Part shown: positions 16,497-25,124 of the stretch, piece after piece | Layout of the letters: every line of letters starts with the position of its first letter | Position numbering within the stretch: position 1 is the stretch's first letter | Source: an uncultured Prevotellaceae bacterium | Lineage (GTDB): Bacteria > Bacteroidota > Bacteroidia > Bacteroidales > Bacteroidaceae | Length of the DNA stretch: 64,000 bases | NCBI GenBank assembly: GCA_902788605.1 | Contig: CADAKX010000011.1 | Span: forward strand, 20,153-84,152 | Reading direction: 5' to 3' | The notes under the pieces: model-generated | Told to the model about the DNA's origin: nothing | What the model saw: only the letters and a program-made list of their open reading frames with translations | The model's database searches: none | Translations under genes and position numbers: made by a program

Positions 16497-18014
16497 TTAT
16501 TCCTCGCTGAGGATGATGACAACGCGGTTGTCGTCGTTGTTGGCAAATGGCTGTTCGGTGTCGCCTTTGACCTCAATCTTCATGCGCTTGGCAGAGATGC
16601 CTTTTGCCACCAGGGCTTTCTTGATGCTCTCTGTGCGCATCTTGGCAATTCGCTTGTTGACCTCAGGTGTACCTGTTGCCTTGTCAGCATAGCCTTTCAG
16701 CAGGATGGTTGCCTTGGGGTGCTCGTTTGCCCATTTCACGATGTCGTCAATCTTTGAAGCCTGTTCGGCCTTGATCTCTGTCTTTGACAGGTCAAAGAAG
16801 ACGTTCTCTGTGGTGTTTTCTGCCTTCTTGACGACAGCCTGGGTATCAGCAATCTTTGACTCGGTCATCTTTGGCTCAACCACGGGCTTTGTAGTTGCCT
16901 GGGCAGGTTTCTTCGCACCATTTGTGATGTCATAGACGTAGGTCTTACCTGTCATGGGGTTCTCCACCTCAGCATACACCAGCTCGAAGCTGTTGTCCTG
17001 CTTAACGCGATACTTGGCGTTTTTCAGTTTCAGGTCCTTGTTGTAGAGTCCGTTGACTTCGCCTTCCTCCATGTCCAGATAGATGTCAGGCATAGAGGTA
17101 ACCTTCACAGCAACCTTCTTGTTGTCTCTGTCATATCTGCCTAACTTGGCCGTGGTAGCATTCAACTGGTTTGTAGCCATCTCGGTAGAGATCTCATACT
17201 CCAACTGCTGTCTCTTGGCAGCACGTGTGGCTGGGTTTACACGAGCGTGATAGGCATCCAGTGACTCGTTAGGCATCTGTTTGGCCCACAGTTCCATCTC
17301 GCTATTCAACTTGTTGGTCATCATCTGATAGTTGCCCAGTTCTTCGTTAGCTACTGAGAAAGTTTTGGTGTCAGTGAGTGTTGGTGCTTCCTTTACAGCC
17401 TTTTTATGGCCGAACTTAAAGGTGATACCTGCCATAGCATATGGCCACCATTTCTCATTATTAGTTGTTATCGCATTTTTCTGACGTACGTAGTTTGTAC
17501 CTGCTTCCAGGTTTACTCCCCAGTTTTTCGACAAGTTGAGTTCAACGATACCTCCCACCTTCCAAGCTGGGTTCCATCGGTCGCTGCCCTCTGAGTTGGC
17601 AAAAGCGTAGTTGTCAATCCATGCGTGGGGAAGAGCAATGTTGAAGGGTGTTCCAGCCACAGCAATGACGTTGACGAAGTTGTTCTGGTTGGGGAAGAAT
17701 ACGTTCGACAGATTGAACAGCATGTCGAGGTCGATGTTTGCAGCTTTACTTTTGTATTCAGAACCATCATCCAACTTGGCTTTCCACGAACTGCCATTGG
17801 CTTGCAGTCTGAGTCCGAACACCTCAGTAAAGTTATAGCCAATAGAAACAGCTCCCATGGGATTCCATTTGCGTTCGACACCTTGTCCGTTGTAGGCTCT
17901 CATCATACCTCCCTGCACACTAACGAATGCGTGTGGATAGGACTTTGTCTCCTGTGCGGAAACGTTCATGGCAAAAGCGATTGCTAATGCAGAAACAAAT
18001 ATTTTTTTATTCAT
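16497..18014 (-). CDS. OmpA-family outer membrane protein
   Basis: 505 residues. Signal peptide (~1-20, ending SAQ), an N-terminal beta-barrel-like region (~25-205) with alternating aromatic strands ending in YAMAGITFKFG, a helical charged linker (~210-390), and a C-terminal OmpA/MotB peptidoglycan-binding domain (~395-505). The latter has VFFDLSKTEI, GYADKATGT and NRVVI, keeping the Asp and Arg that contact diaminopimelate. It is likely an abundant envelope anchor. The start lies 18 nt after the stop of the MscS gene, so the two are probably co-transcribed. Confidence 0.92.
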   Translation of the reverse strand: MNKKIFVSALAIAFAMNVSAQETKSYPHAFVSVQGGMMRAYNGQGVERKWNPMGAVSIGYNFTEVFGLRLQANGSSWKAKLDDGSEYKSKAANIDLDMLFNLSNVFFPNQNNFVNVIAVAGTPFNIALPHAWIDNYAFANSEGSDRWNPAWKVGGIVELNLSKNWGVNLEAGTNYVRQKNAITTNNEKWWPYAMAGITFKFGHKKAVKEAPTLTDTKTFSVANEELGNYQMMTNKLNSEMELWAKQMPNESLDAYHARVNPATRAAKRQQLEYEISTEMATNQLNATTAKLGRYDRDNKKVAVKVTSMPDIYLDMEEGEVNGLYNKDLKLKNAKYRVKQDNSFELVYAEVENPMTGKTYVYDITNGAKKPAQATTKPVVEPKMTESKIADTQAVVKKAENTTENVFFDLSKTEIKAEQASKIDDIVKWANEHPKATILLKGYADKATGTPEVNKRIAKMRTESIKKALVAKGISAKRMKIEVKGDTEQPFANNDDNRVVIILSEE

Positions 18015-18032
18015 AATAATTAGGTATTAGGA

Positions 18033-18890
18033 TTAGTTATTGTTCAGGATATTTACGTCTACACGATTGAACGGGAACATGAAGCCACGCTCCTTCAACA
18101 TCTGGTAGACCGTTTCATTCAGGTTGAAGTAGACCTCCCAGTAGTCTGGGCCCTTGCACCACGAGCGTGTGACAACGGTGACGCCACTGTCGCCCAAGCG
18201 AATCAGTCCAATCCATGGGGCTGCCACGATGGGGGAGTCGTCAACGGGACCTTGCATCACCTTGGGGTGGTTTTGCAGAATGTCCATGATAGCGCTCCTC
18301 ACTTCGTCATAGTTGGCTCCATACTCAAACTGAAACTCCAGGTCCACGCGGCGATAGAGCTCTTTTGATGAGTTCTTCATGGTACCGCTGCTCAGAGCAC
18401 CGTTGGGAATCAGGATAATCTGGGCGTCGCCTGTGCGGATGATGGTGTTGAAAATCTGGATTTCCTTCACCACGCCAGCATAGCCCTGAGCTTCAATGAA
18501 GTCGCCCACCTTAAACGGACGGAACAGCAGAATCATCACACCACCGGCGAAGTTCTGGAGTGTGCCACTCAAGGCCATACCAATGGCCATGCCCGCAGAG
18601 GCAAACAGGGCGATGAACGATGATGTCTCGATGCCAAGGATGCCTACAATGATAATGATGAGCACAAACCACAGCACAACATTGATGATGCTGTTGAGAA
18701 ACGTGTAGAGTGTGGTGTCTACCTTGCTGCGCTGCAGCATTTTGGTAAAGAGCTTGATGAGCATCTTTATCAGATAGCGTCCTAAGAAATAAACGATGGC
18801 TGCCACAATCAGGTTCTTGCAGAACGTGAGTCCCCACTGCCATAATTGCTCGTAGGGAACAGCCGCAAATAGTTTGTCTACGATTGTCAT
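18033..18890 (-). CDS. mscS: Small-conductance mechanosensitive channel, MscS type
   Basis: 285 residues. Three hydrophobic segments in the first ~130 residues are followed by the pore-lining helix (SAGMAIGMALSGTLQNFAGG) and the signature RPFKVGDFIEAQGYAG that begins the beta-domain. It releases osmolytes on hypo-osmotic shock in the inner membrane. The length matches the E. coli-type channel. The promoter box TATCTTTG lies about 26 nt upstream of the ATG. Confidence 0.95.
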   Translation of the reverse strand: MTIVDKLFAAVPYEQLWQWGLTFCKNLIVAAIVYFLGRYLIKMLIKLFTKMLQRSKVDTTLYTFLNSIINVVLWFVLIIIIVGILGIETSSFIALFASAGMAIGMALSGTLQNFAGGVMILLFRPFKVGDFIEAQGYAGVVKEIQIFNTIIRTGDAQIILIPNGALSSGTMKNSSKELYRRVDLEFQFEYGANYDEVRSAIMDILQNHPKVMQGPVDDSPIVAAPWIGLIRLGDSGVTVVTRSWCKGPDYWEVYFNLNETVYQMLKERGFMFPFNRVDVNILNNN

Positions 18891-19032
18891 AATATTAATA
18901 TATTGTTTGGTGCAAAGATATAGAAAAAAATGTTAAGAACAAAGAAAAATTCGATAAAATCATAAATTGAGGTTTAAAAATCAAATAATTGTGCCAAAAT
19001 TGCGAAAATGCATATACTTTTGCAGTGTTTTA

Positions 19033-19857
19033 ATGAACAACATGAATATGAAGAGTATCCTAGAAGGACGTCCAGCCCTCAAGGCTGAGATTGATAAAAT
19101 AGCTGAGGTTGCGGGCTATCTGTGGCAAAACGGATGGGCTGAGCGCAACGGAGGCAATATTACTGTGAACATCACGGAGTATGTGGACGACGAGATTCGT
19201 CAGATGGCTCCCATCAGTGACGTTAAGCAGATTGGTGTGACGCTGCCTGCACTCAAGGGCTGTTATTTCTATTGTAAAGGTACGGGCAAACGCATGCGCG
19301 ACCTGGCTCGCTGGCCTATGGACAATGGTTCTGTCATCCGTATCCTTGACGACTGTGCCTCTTATGTCATCATTGCCGACAACGCTGTGATGCCTACCAG
19401 TGAGCTGCCCAGTCACCTCACCGTTCATGCACGTCAGATTGAGACCAACTCAGGCTATAAGGCCACTGTTCACACACATCCCATTGAACTTGTGGCTATG
19501 AGTCACAACCGTGCTTTCCTGGGCAAGGATGTGCTGACTAAGATCTTGTGGTCGATGATTCCTGAGACCAAGGCCTTCTGTCCGCTGGGATTGGGCATCG
19601 TGCCTTACACTCTGCCTGGTTCAAATGCTTTGGCTGATGCCACGCTGAAGGAGTTAGAGGACTATGATGTGGTGATGTGGGAGAAGCATGGTGTCTTTGC
19701 TAAGGGCACAGATGTGATGGATGCCTTTGACCAGATTGACGTGCTCTCGAAGAGTGCCAAGATATACATCAACTCAAAGTGCATGGGCTTCGAGCCCGAG
19801 GGCATGAGTGATGAGCAGATGAAGGAGATGACCAAGGCCTTCAACCTGCCTAGATAA
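19033..19857 (+). CDS. rhaD: Rhamnulose-1-phosphate aldolase
   Basis: 274 residues from the first ATG after the promoter; ATGs at 19042 and 19048 are possible, and 19048 gives MKSILEGRPAL, the form I would expect from homologs. It is a class II zinc aldolase splitting L-rhamnulose-1-phosphate to DHAP and L-lactaldehyde. The HTHPIELVAMSH motif supplies zinc ligands, and ERNGGNITVN is a family hallmark. The box TACTTTTG is at 19015-19022. It converges on the rhaB-rhaA-permease operon, so the pathway is split between two transcripts. Confidence 0.95.
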   Translation: MNNMNMKSILEGRPALKAEIDKIAEVAGYLWQNGWAERNGGNITVNITEYVDDEIRQMAPISDVKQIGVTLPALKGCYFYCKGTGKRMRDLARWPMDNGSVIRILDDCASYVIIADNAVMPTSELPSHLTVHARQIETNSGYKATVHTHPIELVAMSHNRAFLGKDVLTKILWSMIPETKAFCPLGLGIVPYTLPGSNALADATLKELEDYDVVMWEKHGVFAKGTDVMDAFDQIDVLSKSAKIYINSKCMGFEPEGMSDEQMKEMTKAFNLPR

Positions 19858-19901
19858 GAAAAACAAACTACTAAATAATATAGCCAGTAAAAATTAAAAA
19901 G

Positions 19902-19931
19902 AAGCCCCGTCGCTGTGAAGCAACGGGGCTT
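19902..19931. terminator. bidirectional terminator between rhaD and the permease gene
   Basis: AAGCCCCGT (19902-19910) pairs with ACGGGGCTT (19923-19931). A-rich sequence precedes it, giving a T-tract on the minus strand; a short T-tract follows on the plus strand. Confidence 0.85.
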
Positions 19932-19953
19932 TTGCTTGTTCTATTATTGCTTA

Positions 19954-21285
19954 TTAATAGTTATCGCCGTAACGTTCCTTGGTGATGTCGTTCAGTGAGC
20001 GACCACGTGTGTTTGGCATGCCGATGAGACCCACGATGAGTGAGACTACCAGTAGGGCCACCATGCAGTAGGCAGCCAGAGTGAAGCCTTCGCCATTCTC
20101 ACCATAGATAAACGTGAAGACCAGTCCCCATACGGCTGACAGTCCACGCACGATGAAGAACATCAGGCCCTGGGCACCAGCACGGAACTTGGCAGGGAAG
20201 AGTTCTGAACCCCAGAGGGCATAGAACACCTGTACAGAACTACCATTGTTAAGTCCCCACAGGATGGTGAAAACCCAGATACCCGCAATGCTTGTCACGC
20301 TGCCTCCAATCACCAGTATCCACGCTGTGAGGGCAGCCACCAATCCAAAGATATAGAAGAAACGGTGGGCTACCTTGTCAACATAGAATGAGATGATGAA
20401 TGTGGTTACCACCACGAATACCCAACTCACACAACTTAGCATGTTGGCTGTCTCGTTGCTCAGTCCGCCTGCCGTCTCATAGACATGCGGCATAAAGAAG
20501 CCCATGACTGATGCTACGAGGTTCCATGTCAGGTAGATGGTAGCCAGGAATGCCACAGAGCGTACGGCCACCTTGTTGGTAAACAGCATCTTGATATTCT
20601 CTACGATGCCACTCTTGTCCTTCTCCTTGTTGGCCTCGAATTCGGCACTCTCCTGCAACTGACGCTGCAGGTTCCAGGCTACAAAGGCTACCACGAAGAG
20701 GGTGAAGAACACGACACGCGACGAGAATACCTCGACAGCTGCCTGAGCTGCCTCTGTGCCAATGACGGCGTGAGCCAGCGACTCCACAGGAGCATAGAGA
20801 TAGCCACCAGGAGCGAATAGCATGCCGAAGAACAGAATGAGCATTGGGCCGATGCCCCATGACATCTGAGAGATACAGATGTTGCGGCCTCGGTTGTTGA
20901 CCTCTGAGGACTCTGAGATATAAGTCCATGAGGCAGGCACGCCGATGCCCACCGAGATGCCTGTCACCAGGAAACCTGCCAACAGCATGGGGTAACTCAC
21001 TGAGAACATCACGATGAGCATGCCCAGCATATAAACTAAGAGGTTATAGGTGAAGATGAACTTACGTCCAAACTTGTCGGCCAGGAAACCACCGATGATG
21101 GCACCGATGGCAGCGCCCATGGCGTTGGCACTAAGAGCGTTGAGCCATCCCAGGTGCATCTCGCTTAGTCCCAGATAGTTTTGCCACAGGGTAATGCCAC
21201 TCGAACCTGCCACGATGGCACCTGCGTCCAAGTAGTTGTTCAGAGACACGGCTAGCGTGCTCTTCAAAGAACTGTTTTTAGTCAT
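19954..21285 (-). CDS. MFS sugar permease, probably for L-rhamnose
   Basis: 443 residues with about 12 membrane segments and MFS signatures: GGFLADKFGRKFIF after TM2 and PASWTYISESSEVNNRGR after TM4, resembling the sugar porter subfamily. Location 18 nt after rhaA in a rhaB-rhaA-permease operon points to L-rhamnose or a related deoxysugar. It is unrelated to the RhaT family used by E. coli. The substrate is inferred from context. Confidence 0.85.
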   Translation of the reverse strand: MTKNSSLKSTLAVSLNNYLDAGAIVAGSSGITLWQNYLGLSEMHLGWLNALSANAMGAAIGAIIGGFLADKFGRKFIFTYNLLVYMLGMLIVMFSVSYPMLLAGFLVTGISVGIGVPASWTYISESSEVNNRGRNICISQMSWGIGPMLILFFGMLFAPGGYLYAPVESLAHAVIGTEAAQAAVEVFSSRVVFFTLFVVAFVAWNLQRQLQESAEFEANKEKDKSGIVENIKMLFTNKVAVRSVAFLATIYLTWNLVASVMGFFMPHVYETAGGLSNETANMLSCVSWVFVVVTTFIISFYVDKVAHRFFYIFGLVAALTAWILVIGGSVTSIAGIWVFTILWGLNNGSSVQVFYALWGSELFPAKFRAGAQGLMFFIVRGLSAVWGLVFTFIYGENGEGFTLAAYCMVALLVVSLIVGLIGMPNTRGRSLNDITKERYGDNY

Positions 21286-21303
21286 TGTATCGTGTCGTTT
21301 TGG

Positions 21304-22554
21304 TTATCGCTTTGAGGTGACGTCGCGCTCATACTGCTGGATGGCAGCGATGAACTCCTCGCCAACAGGCACGTTGTTCTTCATGTTGAAGTAGTCGAAC
21401 ACAGCGCCGAAAGGCAGCGACTTGGCTTCTTCCATCAATGCCAGACGCTCGAAGTCCTGTCCGTTGTCCTCGTATTGACGCAGCAGTTCCTTGGGCTCCA
21501 GCAGGGCCTGCAGGATACACTTCTGGGTAGCACGTGCGCCGATGATATATGCGCCAATGCGGTTGATGCTGGCATCAAAGTAGTCGAGTCCCACATGGGC
21601 ACGGTTCAAAGCGTCAGCGCGTACCAGTTCCTTGAAGAGGTCCAGTGTCTGGTCGTTCATGATGGTCACGTGGTCTGAGTCCCAACGTACAGGGCGACTT
21701 ACGTGCAGCATCAGCTCAGGCACATACATCAGCAGGGTAGAGACGAAGTCTGAGACGTTTTCTGTCTGCTCATAGTGGCCTGTGTCCAGTGTGTACATCT
21801 GCTTACGTGTGGCGCAGTATGCTGTGTAGAAGTCGTGTGAGCCCACGGTATAGCTTTCCAGTCCGATACCAAAGAGCTTGGCCTCGAAGCAGTTCTTAAC
21901 GCCATCGAGCTTTTCCTCCATGATCTCGTCGAGTGAAGCAGCCAGAATCTCACGATATTTCTTGCGCTGTACGGGCATATCCTTTGAACCGTCGTGCACC
22001 CAGATGTTCATGATACATGGGTCGTTCTGGGCCATACCCATGGCGTCGGCAATGCGACGGCAGCGTTTGGTGTGCTCAATCCAGAAGTCGCGGATGCTCT
22101 TGTCGGGGTTGCTCAGGGTGAGGTTGCCACTCTTGGGGTGAGAGAATGAGGTTGAGTTGAAGTCCAGCTTCATATTGTTCTCCTTGGCCCATTGAATCCA
22201 ACTCTCAAAGTGCTCTACGCCCACCTCGTCGCGATCCACAAACTTGCCCTTGAAGTCGCCGTAGATCTCGTGCAGGTTCAGACGATGGTTGCCACCCAGT
22301 AGGGTTTTCACAAACTCGATGTCCTGACGCACCTCGTCGATGTTGCGAGCACGACCAGGATAGTTGCCTGTGGTCTGGATGCCACCAGAGAGAGCGTCGT
22401 TGCGCTCGAAGCCCACTACGTCGTCAGTCTGCCAGCAGTGGAGTGAGATCTGCTGTGCCTGCAGTTGTTTCAAAACGGCGTCGGTATCAACGCCAATGGC
22501 AGCGTAGCGGTCCTTCGCCACAGCATATGCCTTTTCAATTAGTTCTGCTTTCAT
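21304..22554 (-). CDS. rhaA: L-rhamnose isomerase
   Basis: 416 residues, the usual length. It converts L-rhamnose to L-rhamnulose using divalent metal. The conserved N-terminal SLHCWQTDDVVGFE, NYPGRARNIDEVRQD and the metal-site region LDTGHYEQTENV are all present. It is the second gene of the rhaB-rhaA-permease operon, with gaps of 20 nt and 18 nt on either side. Confidence 0.97.
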   Translation of the reverse strand: MKAELIEKAYAVAKDRYAAIGVDTDAVLKQLQAQQISLHCWQTDDVVGFERNDALSGGIQTTGNYPGRARNIDEVRQDIEFVKTLLGGNHRLNLHEIYGDFKGKFVDRDEVGVEHFESWIQWAKENNMKLDFNSTSFSHPKSGNLTLSNPDKSIRDFWIEHTKRCRRIADAMGMAQNDPCIMNIWVHDGSKDMPVQRKKYREILAASLDEIMEEKLDGVKNCFEAKLFGIGLESYTVGSHDFYTAYCATRKQMYTLDTGHYEQTENVSDFVSTLLMYVPELMLHVSRPVRWDSDHVTIMNDQTLDLFKELVRADALNRAHVGLDYFDASINRIGAYIIGARATQKCILQALLEPKELLRQYEDNGQDFERLALMEEAKSLPFGAVFDYFNMKNNVPVGEEFIAAIQQYERDVTSKR

Positions 22555-22574
22555 TTGTCTTTTCTTTTATGTTT

Positions 22575-24062
22575 TTATTTTGTTGTTATCTTGAGATACT
22601 TTTTGTATGCCTTATCCCAAATCTCCTTGTCCTCAGGCTCGTATGTCACCAGGTCTGTGCTCTTGGCAATGATGCTGCGCATCTCCCAGATGTCGCCCAC
22701 CTGTTTCATGGCCTGGGCCTGCATCATGATGTTGCCAATGGCTGTGCACTCCTGAGGGCCTGCCAGTATGGTGGCTCCTGTGGCGTTGGCTGTAAACTGG
22801 TTCAGATATTTGTTCAGACTGCCACCACCGATTATGTGCAAGACGTCAAGGTCGAAGGAAGCAAACTCCTTTAGCCACTCGAATACCTGACGATAGCGCA
22901 GGGCGAGTGAGTCGAAGATGCAACGACAGATTTCAGCTGGTGTCTCAGGAATGGGCTGGTTGGTGTCGTGACAGTATTTCTGAATAGCTGCAATCATACT
23001 TGTTGGGGCTGCAAAGGCTGAATCATCAGGATTGATGATAGAACGGAAAGGCTCTACAGTCATTGCCTGACCCTGTAGCTCTGGGTGTGACAACTGGCGT
23101 ATTTCTTCTGGCCATTCCAGTCGGCAGCGCTCATAGAGCCACATGCCACAGATGTTCTTAAGGAAACGTGTGGTGCCTTCAATGCCGCCCTCATTGGTGA
23201 AGTTGCGCTCATAACTCAGATTGCTGATGATAGGCTCTTTTGTCTCGATGCCCATCAGACTCCAGGTGCCACTACTCAGATAAGCAAACTTCTCATCTTT
23301 GGCAGGAACGGCTGCCACAGCAGATCCTGTGTCGTGTCCAGCAACAGCAATCACAGGCACAGGTCCCAGTCCTGTCAGTCGCTGCACCTCCTCTGTTAAG
23401 ACACCTATCTGGGTGCCAGGCATCACCATACGTCCAAACATCTCCTTGGTGAGTCCTACTGATGCCAGCAGTTTCTCATCTAATTCCTTGGTTCTTGGGT
23501 CCAGCATCTGACTGGTTGAGGCGATGGTATATTCGCATACCATCTCGCCTGTCAGCATCCAACTCAGCGCATCGGGTACAAATAGTATCTTCTGGGCACA
23601 CTTCAACGCCGTGTTGCCCTCGCGCTGCATGGCATAGAGTTGGAAGAGGCTGTTGAAGTTCAGGAACTGGATGCCAGTGATGCTATAGACTTCCTGGCGA
23701 GAAACGACGTTCTGCAGATAATCGTCCATCGCCTCAAAGGTGATGGGGTCGCGATAAGCACGAGGATTTCTGAGGATGGCTCCGTCGTCGCCTATACAGA
23801 CGAAATCCACACCCCAGGTGTCGATGCCTATTGATGTGATGTTGAGGCTTCGGTTGGCCACCTCTTTCAATCCGCGAATCATTTCGAAATACAGGGCGTG
23901 GATATCCCAGTAGTAGTGCCCGCCTTGCTCAATCAGATTGTTGGGAAAGCGTGTCACCTCCTCTAGTTTTATCTGCCCTTCGTCCAGGTGTCCTACGATG
24001 GTGCGTCCACTGGTGGCTCCCAGGTCAACGGCAAAAAAATATGGTTTGCCTATTTTGTTCAT
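22575..24062 (-). CDS. rhaB: Rhamnulokinase
   Basis: 495 residues. FGGY-family sugar kinase that phosphorylates L-rhamnulose. The N-terminal phosphate-binding FAVDLGATSGRTIVG, the substrate region SIGIDTWGVDFVCIG and the ATPase motif VIAVAGHDTGSAVAAVPA are visible, as is the C-terminal HIIGGGSLNKYLNQ. First gene of its operon. The upstream region has a -7 box (24100-24107) and two direct repeats 21 bp apart that look like an AraC-family operator. Confidence 0.97.
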   Translation of the reverse strand: MNKIGKPYFFAVDLGATSGRTIVGHLDEGQIKLEEVTRFPNNLIEQGGHYYWDIHALYFEMIRGLKEVANRSLNITSIGIDTWGVDFVCIGDDGAILRNPRAYRDPITFEAMDDYLQNVVSRQEVYSITGIQFLNFNSLFQLYAMQREGNTALKCAQKILFVPDALSWMLTGEMVCEYTIASTSQMLDPRTKELDEKLLASVGLTKEMFGRMVMPGTQIGVLTEEVQRLTGLGPVPVIAVAGHDTGSAVAAVPAKDEKFAYLSSGTWSLMGIETKEPIISNLSYERNFTNEGGIEGTTRFLKNICGMWLYERCRLEWPEEIRQLSHPELQGQAMTVEPFRSIINPDDSAFAAPTSMIAAIQKYCHDTNQPIPETPAEICRCIFDSLALRYRQVFEWLKEFASFDLDVLHIIGGGSLNKYLNQFTANATGATILAGPQECTAIGNIMMQAQAMKQVGDIWEMRSIIAKSTDLVTYEPEDKEIWDKAYKKYLKITTK

Positions 24063-24099
24063 AAGAGTGTTTTTAAAGTCAGTCTCAATATTTTCGCTG

Positions 24100-24153
24100 C
24101 AAAGTTACGCCAAAAACGTCTATCCATACCACATAATTTGATTTTCATACCAC
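24100..24153 (-). promoter_or_regulatory. rhaB promoter with two AraC-type direct repeats
   Basis: On the minus strand two exact copies of GTGGTATG (plus-strand CATACCAC at 24125-24132 and 24146-24153) are spaced exactly 21 bp apart, two helical turns. The proximal copy lies 17 nt upstream of TAACTTTG (24100-24107) and so covers the -33 zone. This geometry is typical of activators of the AraC family. Confidence 0.5.
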
Positions 24154-24263
24154 GATTTTTGAAAAAAAGTGCACTTTCCAATTAATCTTTCTTTCCTCTG
24201 CTTCGTCTAATGGGTGATAACTAATTACATTAACCGATTCATTATTTTAAAAAACCAAAAACA

Positions 24264-24773
24264 ATGAAAAAGATTTTGATGATGATTGCTCTGATGGCAA
24301 TGCCTTTTGCCATGCAGGCACAAACCAAGTTCCACGACGTTGAGGCCAGTGAGGCTCAGGGCGCAGTGAAGAAAATCAGTCAGGACATGATGGGCCGCCA
24401 GCAGGTTACCACCTTCACACAGGAGGGCAAAATGCAGCGCGAGGGACTGAGCGATCCTGTCTATGATGCCAATGGCTACATCCAGTCGGCCAAGATGTCT
24501 ATGCGTGGTCAGGAGACTACTGTTACCTACAAGTGGCAGGATGGCAAACTCGTTAGCCAGACCATGAACATGATGGGCAACGATGTCACAACTACCTACA
24601 CCTACAACGACAAGGGCGCCATTGCTTCTCAGTCAATGAACTTTGGTGGTCAGCAGATGGAGATGAAGTACACCGATTATAAGTATGATGCTAAGGGCAA
24701 CTGGATCAGTCGCAAGACCAATATGATGGGTCAGGACATGGAGCAGACCCGCACCATCGAGTACTTTGAGTAA
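24264..24773 (+). CDS. Small secreted protein with YD-repeat-like strands
   Basis: 169 residues: signal peptide (MKKILMMIALMAMPFAMQAQ), then a beta-rich, methionine-rich domain with repeated strand-turn units such as YNDKGAIASQSM and YKYDAKGNWISRK. These resemble the YD/RHS-like short repeats of small Bacteroidales periplasmic proteins. There are many Met residues (MNMMGND, FGGQQMEMKY, NMMGQDMEQ). The function is unknown. Monocistronic, with a terminator at 24813-24843. Confidence 0.75.
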   Translation: MKKILMMIALMAMPFAMQAQTKFHDVEASEAQGAVKKISQDMMGRQQVTTFTQEGKMQREGLSDPVYDANGYIQSAKMSMRGQETTVTYKWQDGKLVSQTMNMMGNDVTTTYTYNDKGAIASQSMNFGGQQMEMKYTDYKYDAKGNWISRKTNMMGQDMEQTRTIEYFE

Positions 24774-24812
24774 TATGAGAATTATTTAAGGTCATTTATT
24801 TTAAAAATGTAG

Positions 24813-24843
24813 AAGGGGAGTCGATGTGAATCGGCTCCTCTTT
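24813..24843 (+). terminator. terminator after the gene at 24264
   Basis: AGGGGAGTCGAT pairs with ATCGGCTCCTCT (wobble pairs included) around GTGA, followed by TTT. Confidence 0.65.
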
Positions 24844-24845
24844 AT

Positions 24846-24919
24846 GTTTCTCTGTCAGCGATACGTTGTTTCTCTGTCAGCGATACGTCGTTTCTCTGTC
24901 AGCGATACGTCGTTTCTCT
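24846..24919. repeat. three and a third tandem copies of a 22-bp unit
   Basis: Units at 24846-24867, 24868-24889 and 24890-24911, plus an 8-bp partial copy. They begin GTTTCTCT and contain GTCAGCGATACGT; only the last base of unit 1 differs. No spacers, so not a CRISPR. No ORF crosses the array. A further hairpin follows at 24971-24999; the rest of 24920-25040 holds nothing I recognise. Confidence 0.9.
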
Positions 24920-25040
24920 CGAAAAAGGATTGCCTATCCGTGATTGACAACTGAAGAAAGCAAAATGAAGGGCAGGTGTGTCAAATTGATGCACTTGCCT
25001 CGTTTATTGTAGAAAAATGAAAGAAAATACAGTTTTTCTC

Positions 25041-25071
25041 TTTGCATTTTGCATACATCTTCGTAACTTTG
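25041..25071 (+). promoter_or_regulatory. promoter of the 25125 gene
   Basis: TTTG (25041-25044), 19 nt, TAACTTTG (25064-25071): a textbook Bacteroidetes promoter with a ~50-nt leader. Confidence 0.75.
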
Positions 25072-25124
25072 CAACTCAAATTCAAGGACTTATAGGTTTA
25101 AAGTAATATAGATCAGTTTTCAGA

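Noticed and set aside
24846-24919. Possible CRISPR array
   Set aside because: The 22-bp units are directly adjacent with no spacers, and no cas genes are present.
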